A stretch of 55,739 bases of DNA from Bacillus solimangrovi (GCF_001742425.1 NZ_MJEH01000017.1:1-55739); one strand, 5' to 3'; shown: positions 45,981 to 55,485, counted from the first letter of the stretch. Notes: generated from the letters alone by a model not told the origin. Numbers and translations: made by a program.

Positions 45981-47049
45981 TTATCATTCTCCTTTCAAAT
46001 TGTAATTGAGGCAAATATTTGGTTTGACGATTGGATTCATATATAGACTTGAAGGGGAATTGCTTTGGTTTTATAAAAGATAATAAACATTTTAAAAAAT
46101 TTACTGTGATTTCAAAACGAATTTTTATTTGATAAAACCTTTTATCATTTATTTGTAAAAAGAATCGGATTAATTTTCGTTATTTGCCTTTCTAATAATC
46201 TATTCATTAGAACTATTTGTAGTGTGGTAGAAATACCTAAATATTAATAGGCAGTAGCGTGAATTATTTAATTTCAAGCTTCTATTGCCTTTCAATTGAT
46301 GTTAAGACGAGTTCTTTAAATCTTAGAATAATGAGCAGGGGAGTATGGAAGTTAGACTTAATTATTCAAAAATTAATTTTTGTTTTTTAGATTCAAGATT
46401 TTCAATCAAGTCTACACGAATTGAAGGGACTTGGATATTTTCCATCCAGCATTGATTTATTTGGAACCAATTCCTTTTAATCGATTGCTCAAGTAAAAAG
46501 AAGCTTTATTTCTTAGTGGAGTTAGACATTTACTTTTTACTATCAGTAGTATTCGGTTTGAAAGGGTTATGAATTTTTACATAACAGAAGGTTTATCGAT
46601 GCTTGTTATGTTTATTCTGCTAATTCCAGAATTGAGGAGAGTAGAAGTGAATATATCGAGTAAATTCATGTAATAGTGAGTTATATATTAGATTTATAAA
46701 AAAACGTAGATAGAGTAGCAGACCAAAATTTTGTGCGAATGATTAGTAGATGAAGGTCAACTGTATCTGCCTTAATATAGGTTTTACACGTTTAACATTT
46801 ATAAATGTGCAATTAATTGTAAAAAAATACAAAACAATAAAATTATCTTATTAACTAATATGAGAAATGGAAATTTGCTCGTTAATTGGTATGAATAAAT
46901 ATACGTTTTAAAAAGTAAGAATATTTCGTAAAAAGGTGTAATTATTCCAGCAAAATATTATAATGAAAGTAAGTTACATTATCATGTTGTAAAACTTAAA
47001 ATAATAGTAACCTAGAATAATATGAAATTAGTAAAAAGGTGGCATCCAT
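45981..47049. other. 1.07-kb AT-rich stretch without a recognisable gene
   Basis: Stops are dense in all frames. The longest hint is a 34-codon frame at 46569 with a poor RBS. It must hold the divergent promoters of the glycosyltransferase and EEP genes. I see no tRNA, large repeat or riboswitch; it looks like decayed sequence. Confidence 0.5.
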
Positions 47050-48108
47050 GTGAGAAAAATTTTGAAATTGTTTGTTGGTGTAATAGGACTTATAGGACTT
47101 ACATTTATATTATTTTTAACGTTTATGACTTTCACAGAGAAAGTTCCTGAAGATGTAATTAAGTTGGAAGTTGAGAATAACAACGAAAAAGTATTGAAGC
47201 AGGGAGAGCCATTTAGTACGACTATTTTTAATATTGGTTATGGGGGGTTAGACAAAGACCAAGACTTTTTTATGGACGGGGGGAAAGGCTCACGTTCCAG
47301 TAGTAAAGAGCAAACATTGACTAACCTTGAAAATATTCAAGCATTTTTACATAAAACAGATTCTGATTTTATTCTTATACAAGAAATAGATGAGAAATCT
47401 AGACGATCCTATGATACAAATCAGGTGATAATGTTTAAAGAAGCTTTAAAAGGATATGGATCAACCTTTGCGTATAACTATAATACGCCATGGGTACCAG
47501 TTCCATTTCTTAGACCGATGGGGCATGCGAATAGTGGGATGAATACTTTTTCTAAGTATCAGATAGATGAGGCTACAAGGTATCAGCTTCCAGGAAGAGA
47601 GAAATGGCCTGTTCAACTATTTGAATTAGATCGAGCTATTATTGAAACGAAAATACCCGTTGATAACGGAAAGTATTTACGAATGGTAAATGTTCATTTA
47701 TCTGCTTATGATAAAGGTGGGAAAATAAGAGCTCAGCAAGTTGATTTCTTAAAAAAATATATGAATGTGCACTACAATAATGGTGATTACGTTGTTTTAG
47801 GTGGCGATTGGAATCAGCTTCTATCTGATGTTCAACTGAAAGATCCGAAATTTATGAATGAATGGCCTGAATGGCTCGTACAATTACCAGAGGATTTTAC
47901 AGAGGGTGGATTTCAATGGTCAGTCGATTCCACTGTATGGACCGTTCGGGATGATGTAAAGCCGTATGTAGTGGGAGAGAATTTTGTAACAATTATTGAT
48001 GGATTTTTAGTTTCACCGAATATTGAAATTGTAGATGTGAAGGGGCATGACTTAGAATTTGAACATAGTGACCATAATCCAGTTACTACGGTTTTGAAGT
48101 TGAAATAA
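47050..48108 (+). CDS. Membrane-anchored endonuclease/exonuclease/phosphatase-family protein
   Basis: 352 residues: N-terminal membrane anchor (about 4-27) and an extracellular EEP domain. Catalytic motifs are IFNIGYGGLD, ILIQEIDE (metal-binding Glu), VNVHLSAYD, VLGGDWNQ (Asp-x-Asn) and the terminal FEHSDHNPV (Asp-His). EEP members act as nucleases, phosphodiesterases or sphingomyelinases; this one is probably an outside-facing phosphodiesterase. GTG start after AAGGTGG. Confidence 0.85.
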   Translation: MRKILKLFVGVIGLIGLTFILFLTFMTFTEKVPEDVIKLEVENNNEKVLKQGEPFSTTIFNIGYGGLDKDQDFFMDGGKGSRSSSKEQTLTNLENIQAFLHKTDSDFILIQEIDEKSRRSYDTNQVIMFKEALKGYGSTFAYNYNTPWVPVPFLRPMGHANSGMNTFSKYQIDEATRYQLPGREKWPVQLFELDRAIIETKIPVDNGKYLRMVNVHLSAYDKGGKIRAQQVDFLKKYMNVHYNNGDYVVLGGDWNQLLSDVQLKDPKFMNEWPEWLVQLPEDFTEGGFQWSVDSTVWTVRDDVKPYVVGENFVTIIDGFLVSPNIEIVDVKGHDLEFEHSDHNPVTTVLKLK

Positions 48109-48125
48109 GCAGCTTTTTAAGAAGA

Positions 48126-48166
48126 GAATGGTAGCCTTATTATTTTAATAAGGCTACCATTCTTTT
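48126..48166. terminator. Bidirectional terminator overlapping the LysR gene end
   Basis: A perfect 17-bp stem (48126-48142 with 48146-48162), loop TTT, then TTTTT on the plus strand. The LysR stop codon (48140-48142) and last codons lie in the stem. Confidence 0.88.
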
Positions 48167-48985
48167 TCCAACTGTTTCATCACTTGCGATGAGTGAGACA
48201 TTTCTTGTTGCATTGAATCCATCGATAGGTATTGCTTTTACGTTATCTGAGATGTTCTGAATGAATAATTCGGGAAGGATTGTTATACCAAGGTTTGCTT
48301 CGACAAATCCTAAGATGCTTTGCCCGAATTCAATTTCAGAAGCGATCTTTAGAGGGGATCCGAGAGTATTGAATTCTTTCTCAACAAGTGTTCTAGCATC
48401 ACAAGTAGAGGATAGGACTAGAAATTCCTCACTTTTAATCTCATCAAACGCTATAGAAGCTTGTCCTGAATATAATGGATGGTTTACATTTATATATAAT
48501 AAAAACGATTCTGAGAATAATGGCTTAGAATAATAAGAATGTTGGATTTCTCGATCATCGAATAATGCAACATCAATTAACCCGTTCTCAAGTCTGGACA
48601 ATAGTTCTAAGAAGCTGTGTGAGATTTTGATTTTGAATCTATCTTTTGAATCTTGTTTTGCTAATTTGTATGGAAGGTAAGACGTTGCGATACTAGGCCA
48701 AGAGCCAATTGTAATATTTTCTACACCTTGACTAAGGCTAATTTCTTTTCGAACTGAGTTGATTTCTCGTAAAATGTTATGGGTGCCTTTTAATAAGATT
48801 TCACCAGCTTGAGTTAGACGAACACCTGTAGATGAGCGGATAAATACACTTACACCTAAATCTTCTTCAAGATTTCGAATTTGCTTACTTAGAGCGGGTT
48901 GGCTCATGTGCAAGATTTCACTTGCTTTCGTAAGGCTTTGGGTTTCTGCTGTTATTTGAAACGCTTCTAACCATTCAATTTTCAT
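48140..48985 (-). CDS. LysR-family transcriptional regulator
   Basis: 281 residues: N-terminal winged helix-turn-helix (FQITAETQSLTKASEILHMSQPALSKQIRNLEEDLG) and a periplasmic-binding-like effector domain (about 90-280). Divergent from the DJ-1-like gene across 149 bp. Two similar candidate operators, in front of that gene and in front of the aldehyde dehydrogenase, make these its likely targets. The effector is perhaps an aldehyde or related electrophile (inference). Confidence 0.9.
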   Translation of the reverse strand: MKIEWLEAFQITAETQSLTKASEILHMSQPALSKQIRNLEEDLGVSVFIRSSTGVRLTQAGEILLKGTHNILREINSVRKEISLSQGVENITIGSWPSIATSYLPYKLAKQDSKDRFKIKISHSFLELLSRLENGLIDVALFDDREIQHSYYSKPLFSESFLLYINVNHPLYSGQASIAFDEIKSEEFLVLSSTCDARTLVEKEFNTLGSPLKIASEIEFGQSILGFVEANLGITILPELFIQNISDNVKAIPIDGFNATRNVSLIASDETVGKRMVALLK

Positions 48986-49000
48986 TTAAATCTCATCCTT

Positions 49001-49073
49001 ATAACCTTCTGTTATTCCCATCAAACATATAGGAAGTACATATTTAATTAATTTGATGATAACCTATGGTTGT
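49001..49073. promoter_or_regulatory. LysR-regulated promoter module A (DJ-1 gene)
   Basis: ATAAC-N5-GTTAT (49001-49015, T-N11-A type), AGGAAGTAC at 49031-49039, GATGATA at 49055-49061, and a second half-matching box ATAAC-N5-GTTGT at 49059-49073. Offsets +30 and +54 from the first box are exactly those of module B. Confidence 0.65.
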
Positions 49074-49134
49074 AGCGAAAACAACTTTCAAGAGATTAGA
49101 CAAATTTATAGATAACATACTAGGAGGAACACAC

Positions 49135-49797
49135 ATGGCAAATGTATTAATGGTTATTTCAAACGGAATACAAGTTAAATCATATCGAACAGGTTACTGG
49201 TCAGAGGAATTTCACGTGCCATTAACGATGTTAGAAGAAGCGGGACATAACGTAACGATTGCTTCACCTAAAGGTGGCGACGGATTGGTCGATCAGTTTT
49301 CATTAAATGAACAATTTGATCCAGAAGGAAAATCAAAAGAGTTTGAAAAGCTTGGACGTTGGAAGGATACAGTTCGTTTAGCTGACTTACAAGGAAAAGA
49401 CTATGATGTGATTCTATTTGTAGGTGGACACGGACCGATGTTTGATGTCGCTTATGACCCGCACTCTCATCGCTTGATTAATGAAATCTATGATAACAAA
49501 GGTATTGTTGCAGCTGAATGTCACGCTCCTTCTGTATTAGCGTTTACGTTAAGAGAAGATGGGAAGTCAATTATCGAAGGTAAGAAAGTAACTGCATTCC
49601 CAGATGCATATGAACCTGAAGAAGTAGTAGAATTTCTTCCATACAGTGTAGAACAAGAATTGAACAAAGTTGGAACATATGTTGCTGATCTAGATACTCC
49701 ACAGCTTGCTATTTGGGCAGATGACCAAATCATTACAAGTCGTGACCCTGTTTCTTCTGAAGCAATTGCAAATGAACTTATTAAAGTATTGAAATAA
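49135..49797 (+). CDS. DJ-1/PfpI-superfamily protein (Hsp31-like class I glutamine amidotransferase fold)
   Basis: 220 residues with the Hsp31/YajL-type core: VLFVGGHGPMFD, the nucleophile elbow AAECHAPS (Cys129, His130) and an N-terminal glutamate in WSEEFHVP suited to the Cys-Glu pair. Relatives act on glyoxals (cofactor-free glyoxalase III), as deglycase/chaperone or in oxidative stress. ATG 49135 follows AGGAGG at 7 bases; the frame open from 49066 lacks an RBS. Divergent from the LysR regulator. Confidence 0.88.
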   Translation: MANVLMVISNGIQVKSYRTGYWSEEFHVPLTMLEEAGHNVTIASPKGGDGLVDQFSLNEQFDPEGKSKEFEKLGRWKDTVRLADLQGKDYDVILFVGGHGPMFDVAYDPHSHRLINEIYDNKGIVAAECHAPSVLAFTLREDGKSIIEGKKVTAFPDAYEPEEVVEFLPYSVEQELNKVGTYVADLDTPQLAIWADDQIITSRDPVSSEAIANELIKVLK

Positions 49798-49809
49798 ATA
49801 TAAGGCATG

Positions 49810-49842
49810 AAAAACCTCGGTGTAATGCACCGAGGTTTTTCT
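49810..49842 (+). terminator. Terminator of the DJ-1 gene
   Basis: A perfect 13-bp stem (49810-49822 with 49828-49840), loop TAATG. Confidence 0.9.
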
Positions 49843-49871
49843 GTACCTACAAAAGTGTTCACATATTTAAG

Positions 49872-49942
49872 ATAACGTTTTGTTATCTCCCCCAAAGATA
49901 GAGGAAGTACTCATCCCCTAATGGTGATGATAGTCTAAATGT
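49872..49942 (+). promoter_or_regulatory. LysR-regulated promoter module B (aldehyde dehydrogenase gene)
   Basis: AGATAAC-N5-GTTATCT palindrome with core 49872-49886, AGGAAGTAC at 49902-49910 (+30) and GATGATA at 49926-49932 (+54). It has the same spacing as module A with no gaps. Confidence 0.65.
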
Positions 49943-49970
49943 AACGATAACAGGTTAAGGGGTGTTGTAG

Positions 49971-51395
49971 ATGTTTATTAATCAAAATTATATAAACGGT
50001 GAATGGATTCATGTTAATGAACAGATCTCAGTATATAATCCCGCAACGAAAGAATTAATAGGTACAGTTCCCAACAGTGGCGCTAAGGAAGCGACATTGG
50101 CAGTTGAGGCAGCAACAGTTGCATTTATATCTTGGTCGAAACGAACAGCAGATGATAGAAGTCGTCTACTGTATAAATGGCATCACCTAATAGAAAAAAA
50201 TAAAAATGAATTAGCACATATTATGACAGTTGAGCAAGGTAAGCCATTAAAAGAAGCTTTAGCAGAAATTGAATATGCTAATCAATATGTATTGTGGTAT
50301 GCAGAGGAAGCGAAGCGGAACTATGGTGATACGATTCCATCCTCATCTCCCAATAAACAAATTATTGTAAAAAAAGAACCAGTTGGGGTAGTTGCTGCAA
50401 TTACTCCGTGGAATTTCCCGGCAGCTATGATTACTCGAAAGCTTGCACCAGCAGTAGCATCAGGTTGTACGGTAGTATTGAAACCCTCTGAAGAAACTCC
50501 GTTCACAGCTTTGAAGTTAGTTCAATTAGCAGAAGAAGCTGGCTTTCCAAAAGGAGTAATTAATGTTGTGTCAGGTAATGCTAAACAGATTGGTGAAGTG
50601 TGGCTAAGTGATCCGAAAGTAAGAAAGTTAACTTTCACTGGCTCTACACCGGTTGGTAAGCTGTTAATGAAAAAAGCTGCTGATACAATGAAGAAAGTAT
50701 CATTAGAATTAGGAGGACATGCACCATTTATCGTCACAAAGGATGCGGATCTTGATAAAGCGGTTGAAGGTGCTATTCATTCAAAATTCCGCAATGCTGG
50801 TCAGGCATGTGTTGCAACAAATCGTTTTTATATACATGAAGAAATTGTAGAATCATTTACAGCTAAGTTAGTCGAACGAACTTCGCAGCTCTCGATTGGT
50901 AACGGGTTAATAGATAACGTTGATATCGGACCGTTAATTAATGAAAAAGCGATTAGTAAAGTACTAAATCACATAGAAGATGCTGTAAAAAAAGGAGCTT
51001 CTATTTTAACAGGTGGTAAACGAATCATGCAGCAGGAAGGATACTTTCTACAGCCTACTGTAATAGGTAATGTTACGGATGAAATGATTTGTATGCAGGA
51101 GGAAACATTCGGGCCTTTGTCGCCTATTACGACTTTCAAAACAATTGAAGAAGTGATCAATAGGGCAAATCATAGTCCTTATGGTCTTGCTGCTTATGTA
51201 TTTACAGAAAAAATGAATGAAGCTGTATTGTTTATGAATCGTTTAGAATATGGTGTAATTGGTGTGAACGATGGTGCACCTTCAACTGCTCAAGCTCCCT
51301 TTGGTGGTTATAAAGAAAGTGGTATCGGTAGAGAAGGTGGTTATTACGGTATGGAGGAGTATCTAGAACAGAAGTATATATCAATAGGTTCCTAA
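49971..51395 (+). CDS. NAD(P)-dependent aldehyde dehydrogenase (succinate-semialdehyde dehydrogenase type)
   Basis: Oxidises an aldehyde to its acid. 474 residues with the class signatures TPWNFPAAMITRK (catalytic Asn148), ELGGHAPFIV (general base Glu246), FRNAGQACVATNR (nucleophile Cys280) and EETFGPL. Overall closest in pattern to GabD-type succinate-semialdehyde dehydrogenases, but no GABA transaminase is nearby, so the substrate may differ. AAGGGGTG precedes the ATG. It shares a promoter module with the DJ-1 gene, suggesting common aldehyde detoxification. Confidence 0.92.
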   Translation: MFINQNYINGEWIHVNEQISVYNPATKELIGTVPNSGAKEATLAVEAATVAFISWSKRTADDRSRLLYKWHHLIEKNKNELAHIMTVEQGKPLKEALAEIEYANQYVLWYAEEAKRNYGDTIPSSSPNKQIIVKKEPVGVVAAITPWNFPAAMITRKLAPAVASGCTVVLKPSEETPFTALKLVQLAEEAGFPKGVINVVSGNAKQIGEVWLSDPKVRKLTFTGSTPVGKLLMKKAADTMKKVSLELGGHAPFIVTKDADLDKAVEGAIHSKFRNAGQACVATNRFYIHEEIVESFTAKLVERTSQLSIGNGLIDNVDIGPLINEKAISKVLNHIEDAVKKGASILTGGKRIMQQEGYFLQPTVIGNVTDEMICMQEETFGPLSPITTFKTIEEVINRANHSPYGLAAYVFTEKMNEAVLFMNRLEYGVIGVNDGAPSTAQAPFGGYKESGIGREGGYYGMEEYLEQKYISIGS

Positions 51396-51425
51396 ACAAT
51401 CTCATTATTTCCTAGGTTATAAATA

Positions 51426-51466
51426 AAAAACAGGTTCAGACTAATTCTCTGAACCTGTTTTTATTT
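51426..51466. terminator. Bidirectional terminator, aldehyde dehydrogenase / glycerate kinase
   Basis: A perfect 15-bp stem (51426-51440 with 51448-51462) with A-rich left and T-rich right ends. Confidence 0.9.
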
Positions 51467-51522
51467 ATACAAGAATGACCACAAATAATCATAATCTCAA
51501 AATAACACTATCTTCTTTCGTA

Positions 51523-52656
51523 TTACGACTTTTTTGTAACTGATAATAGTCGAGCAAGGTTTTTTGTTTCATGATAAAGAAGCTCTTCTGCTTGATTGAA
51601 GCATTGCTCTAAAGTCATAGGGCCAATTGTGATTGTGTGACAGCTTGTGAAGTAATGGAATAGTTGCTCATATCCATCTCCTAAACTACCTGATACAAGT
51701 GAAATCGGTGTATGTTCTTGTTTTGCCAATTTAGCAATATAATAGGGAAGTTTCCCGTATAATGTTTGACGATCACTTTGTCCTTCACCAGTTAGTATCC
51801 AATCAGCCTTTTTTATAGCGGGTATTAAATTTACTTCTTTTGCTACAAGTTCTGCTCCAGATGTTATGATTCCATTAAGGTGTAGAAAAGCAAAGCCAAG
51901 TCCACCAGCAGCTCCAGCACCTTTGTGATCTTTGACATCTTTACCTGTCGCACTTTCAACAAGATTACTAAATGATAATAATTGCTGATCAAGTTGAATG
52001 ATTTGTTCTTTCGTTGCACCTTTTTGGCGACCAAAAGTAAACGATGCACCATTCTCACCACAAAGGGGATTGTTAACATCAGAAGCTATTTTAAATGTAC
52101 ATTCAAAAACTAGGGGATTAATAGTATTCCAATCGATCTGGGTGATGTATTGCAAGCTTCGTCCATATTGGTCAACAGGGGATCCTTCTTCTGTTAGAAA
52201 GGAAACTCCTAGTGCTTGAAGCATGCCAAAGCCTCCGTCATTTGTCGAACTACCACCAAGCGCAATGATGAATTCTCGATAGCCTTCATTAATTGCTGCG
52301 AGGATTACTTCTCCAACCCCATAAGAAGTTGTATTATGAGGATTTCTTTTCTCCTTAGGAACGAGCGGTAAACCAGAGATAGCTGCAATTTCAATTACAA
52401 CAGTCTTTCGATCTCCTAAGATGCCATATTCAGTAGTAATTGTTTCCCCAAGAGGTCCAGTCGCTTCAATTGATATCTGCTTTCCTCCAGTTGCATAAAT
52501 TAATGTTTCAAGCGTACCTTCACCTCCATCAGCCATAGGTACGATCTCAACGTGACTTCCTTCGTATTCATCTAAAAAGGCTTGTTTCATAATCATACTA
52601 GCTTTAAGAGCGCTTAAGCTTCCTTTGAATGAGTCAGGTGCAATTAAAATGTTCAT
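51523..52656 (-). CDS. glxK: Glycerate kinase (GlxK/GarK family)
   Basis: ATP-dependent phosphorylation of D-glycerate in glycolate/sugar-diacid breakdown. 377 residues, normal length, with MNILIAPDSFKGSLSA, MADGGEGT, ALGGSSTNDGGFGMLQALG, GAGAAGGLG and TGEGQSDRQT. ATG 52656 follows GAAGGAGA and gives the family N-terminus. The frame stays open 42 codons further upstream, but that segment looks like a piece of a different gene (see 52657-52782). Confidence 0.94.
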   Translation of the reverse strand: MNILIAPDSFKGSLSALKASMIMKQAFLDEYEGSHVEIVPMADGGEGTLETLIYATGGKQISIEATGPLGETITTEYGILGDRKTVVIEIAAISGLPLVPKEKRNPHNTTSYGVGEVILAAINEGYREFIIALGGSSTNDGGFGMLQALGVSFLTEEGSPVDQYGRSLQYITQIDWNTINPLVFECTFKIASDVNNPLCGENGASFTFGRQKGATKEQIIQLDQQLLSFSNLVESATGKDVKDHKGAGAAGGLGFAFLHLNGIITSGAELVAKEVNLIPAIKKADWILTGEGQSDRQTLYGKLPYYIAKLAKQEHTPISLVSGSLGDGYEQLFHYFTSCHTITIGPMTLEQCFNQAEELLYHETKNLARLLSVTKKS

Positions 52657-52782
52657 AGCGTCTCCTTCTTTATTTAGGTCAGTACTTGCTACGATAACCT
52701 TCGACTTTTTCATAATGTTATACTCTACAAGCGATTTCAATTTAGATATGATAGGATTGAGTAATTTTTCATTGATATTCAT
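52657..52782 (-). pseudogene. Remnant of a CdaR-type sugar-diacid regulator, in frame with glxK
   Basis: 42 codons (EKLLNPIISKLKSLVEYNI, MKKSKVIVASTDLNKEGDA) resemble the N-terminus of CdaR regulators (I-x2-K-x4-YNINIM-x4-VIIAS-D-x2-RIG). CdaR genes commonly neighbour glycerate kinase. A deletion appears to have removed the rest. No RBS precedes the first ATG. Confidence 0.45.
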
Positions 52783-53026
52783 TTTAGCATGTAATGTAGT
52801 ATTTTAAGTTTCCAATAAACCCTTAATTTAAACACTATAATGATACAATCAACATCGTCCTTTATTGATCTTCTCTATTAATCTATGAAAAGATATAATG
52901 TTTTAGAGAATGTATTAATAAAGTAATTCTTTCATAGCTATGTGATAAATAATGAATGAGTTGAGAAAGATAATACAGCCTTGATGCATGTAGTAACACA
53001 ACAATGAGATGACGGAGGAAATAATG

Positions 53027-53887
53027 ATGCAAACGATTGAGAAAATTGGAGAGAGATTTTGGTATATGACCCCTGTTTCTGAGACAGATCGTCCTGTTTT
53101 AGGCATGGTAGTTGGTGATCGTAAGGTTCTAATGATCGATGCGGGTAATTCTGAAGACCATACTCAATTATTTTTAGAAGAGCTTGCTAAAAAACAAGTT
53201 CCGAAACCGAATATTGTAGCAATCACACATTGGCACTGGGATCATATCTTTGGTCTTTCGTCTTTACCTGAGGTTATATCCATGTCATCAGTTCAAACGA
53301 AAGCTGAAATAGAGAAGTTAATTCCATTATCATGGTCAGATGAAGCTATAGATGAGAGAGTAAGAGAAGGAACTGAAATTGAATTTTGCGCAAATGCGAT
53401 TAAGAAAGAATTTGTCGATCATCGAGACATTACAATTACAGTACCAGATTTAACATTCGACAAATACGTAGAAATTGATTTAGGTGGCGTCACATGTGTA
53501 TTACAGCAAGTAGGTGGGGACCATTCTGAAGATTCAGTAGTCGTTTTTGTAAAAGAAGAAAAAGTACTATTTTTAGCAGATTGTATTTATCCAGATATTT
53601 TTTCGAAGCAAATTAACTATACTGTTCAGAAAACAGTTGAGTTGTTAAATATGTTAGAAACCTTTGATGCAGAAACGTACGTGCTTTCTCATACAAAAAT
53701 GCTTTCGAAAGAAGAATTCAAAAGTGAAGTAGCACTGTTACGAACAATTGCAAAATACACAGACATGCTTAAAGGTGATCAAACAAGCATTCAAAATAAG
53801 TATGCAGAAGAAGTGAACCGAGAATTGGATGAGCATGAGTTAGAAACAATTGAATACTTTGTTAACGGGTATACAATGCAAAAATGA
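53027..53887 (+). CDS. Metallo-beta-lactamase-fold hydrolase
   Basis: 286 residues with THWHWDH (His68, His70, Asp72, His73), GGDHSEDSVVVF and FLADCIYPD as dinuclear metal ligands, plus a C-terminal helical tail. Family substrates are very diverse (thioesters, lactones, beta-lactams), so no specific reaction is proposed. ATG 53027 lies 8 bases after GGAGG; ATG 53024 is equally possible. Confidence 0.85.
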   Translation: MQTIEKIGERFWYMTPVSETDRPVLGMVVGDRKVLMIDAGNSEDHTQLFLEELAKKQVPKPNIVAITHWHWDHIFGLSSLPEVISMSSVQTKAEIEKLIPLSWSDEAIDERVREGTEIEFCANAIKKEFVDHRDITITVPDLTFDKYVEIDLGGVTCVLQQVGGDHSEDSVVVFVKEEKVLFLADCIYPDIFSKQINYTVQKTVELLNMLETFDAETYVLSHTKMLSKEEFKSEVALLRTIAKYTDMLKGDQTSIQNKYAEEVNRELDEHELETIEYFVNGYTMQK

Positions 53888-53928
53888 ACTTGTAATGTGA
53901 AAAAGAAGTAAATATGTTTTCATTGATA

Positions 53929-53972
53929 AATAGAAGTCTTATTCATTGATGAGGATAAGACTTCTATTAGAT
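53929..53972 (+). terminator. Terminator of the metallo-hydrolase gene
   Basis: A perfect 14-bp stem (53929-53942 with 53955-53968). Weak T tract. Confidence 0.65.
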
Positions 53973-54058
53973 TATCCTTTAGTGCCAATTTGAAAAGTAT
54001 ATTCATTTAATACATAGTATTATTTGTCGTATAAAATCGATAATAAGGAGAGATGGGG

Positions 54059-54736
54059 ATGATTTTAATTGTAGAGGATGAAATGGCGATTTCTCGTGTG
54101 TTAAAAGCTTATTTAGAGAAAGCAGGCTTTCAAACGGAAACGGCATTTGATGGTGATGAAGCAATTGAGAAATTCGATAATATTCAGCCTTCTCTCGTTC
54201 TATTAGATGTAATGTTGCCGAACCGAGACGGTTGGAGTATTTTAAAAGAAATTAGAAGCATTAGCTCTTGTCCAGTTATCATGTTAACGGCATTAGGGGA
54301 TATAAATTATAAATTAACCGGACTTAATTCTGGTGCAGATGATTATATATCAAAGCCCTTTATCGGTGATGAAGTTGTTGCTAGAGTAAACGCAGTGCTT
54401 AGAAGACCGAAGCAAGTCTATGAAGAGCATGAGGTACGATATTTCGGTAGCTTGAAGGTTGATTTGAAAGCTGTTACGGTATCTTTGAATGGAGTTGATC
54501 TGAATTTATCACCTCGTGACTTATCATTGCTAATCTTCCTTGCGCAAAATTCAAATCAAACATTTACACGAGAGCAGTTAATAGAACATGTTTGGGGAAT
54601 AGATTATGATGGAAGTGATCGAGCGGTAGATTTGTCGATTAAACGGATTAGGCAATCATTACGAAATTGGTCGAATACTGAGGGAGAAATTAAAACGATC
54701 AGAGGTTTGGGTTACCAATTTAGTGTACATACATAA
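54059..54736 (+). CDS. Orphan OmpR-family response regulator
   Basis: 225 residues: receiver domain with Asp50 (LLDVMLPNRDG) and SKPF lysine, and a winged-helix DNA-binding domain ending IRGLGYQFSVH. ATG 54059 is 7 bases after AAGGAGA; ATG 54053 is too close to it. No histidine kinase gene follows, and the next gene is unrelated, so the cognate kinase is lost or encoded elsewhere. Confidence 0.9.
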   Translation: MILIVEDEMAISRVLKAYLEKAGFQTETAFDGDEAIEKFDNIQPSLVLLDVMLPNRDGWSILKEIRSISSCPVIMLTALGDINYKLTGLNSGADDYISKPFIGDEVVARVNAVLRRPKQVYEEHEVRYFGSLKVDLKAVTVSLNGVDLNLSPRDLSLLIFLAQNSNQTFTREQLIEHVWGIDYDGSDRAVDLSIKRIRQSLRNWSNTEGEIKTIRGLGYQFSVHT

Positions 54737-54877
54737 ACGTTATTACTTACTTTAATCTATAGCAACACAACCTGTTCAATTTAGAATGATATCAATGGAA
54801 TAAAATAACCTGTGTTGTTAATGTAGTATATTAATCATTGTTATTAATTGAATAAGCATATTAAGGAGGAACTATTG

Positions 54878-55240
54878 ATGATTAAGAATATTGCTACTGT
54901 AGCAGTGTATGTGGATGATCAACAAAAAGCAAAGGATTTTTGGACGAATAAGGTTGGTTTTGAGGTTGTAGCTGAGTTTCCAATGGGACCGAATGTTAGT
55001 TGGATTGAAGTGGCACCAAAAAATGCTCAAACACGTTTAGTTTTATATCCAAAGTCGATGATGCAAGGTTCAGAAAGTATGAAGGCTTCTATTGTATTAG
55101 AGTGTGATAATGTATTTGATACATATGAGCAATTGAAAATAAACGGTGTTCAATTTATTGATGAACCAAAAGAAATGCAATGGGGAACATTTGTGCAATT
55201 TAGAGATGAAGAGGGAAATCAATATTTGTTGAAAAGTTAA
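54878..55240 (+). CDS. VOC-family (glyoxalase/bleomycin-resistance-like) protein
   Basis: 120 residues with two beta-alpha-beta-beta-beta units: NIATVAVYVDDQQKAKDFWTNKVGF and SIVLECDNVFDTYEQLKINGV, ending FVQFRDEEGNQYLLKS with the usual metal-site glutamate region. ATG 54878 follows AAGGAGG at 8 bases. Many such proteins are uncharacterised; the substrate is unknown. Confidence 0.88.
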   Translation: MIKNIATVAVYVDDQQKAKDFWTNKVGFEVVAEFPMGPNVSWIEVAPKNAQTRLVLYPKSMMQGSESMKASIVLECDNVFDTYEQLKINGVQFIDEPKEMQWGTFVQFRDEEGNQYLLKS

Positions 55241-55485
55241 TAATTCAAGTTAGGTGAAGATTAGTCATTTCTGCTTATTATCTAATAGAATGTTCTTTGT
55301 TTATGTTTTAGAGTGATTTAGTTTAAATTGGTGGAAGTTTGTATATGAGTATGCGGGAATGACATATTGAGATTTACTTATATATGAGTACAACGAATTT
55401 CATTGTCCTTACTAGTATTGAATAGATAATTTTAAAGATAATAAATTACCTATTGTAAAACCCAAAATAATCTTTAAAAAATGTC
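55241..55485. other. Gene-free spacer before the rRNA promoters
   Basis: About 245 AT-rich bases without a coding frame, hairpin or repeat that I can support. Confidence 0.5.

Noticed and set aside
54763-54830. CAACACA/TGTGTTG inverted repeat before the VOC gene
   Set aside because: Only 7 bp with a long interior and no promoter alignment; could be chance in AT-rich spacer.
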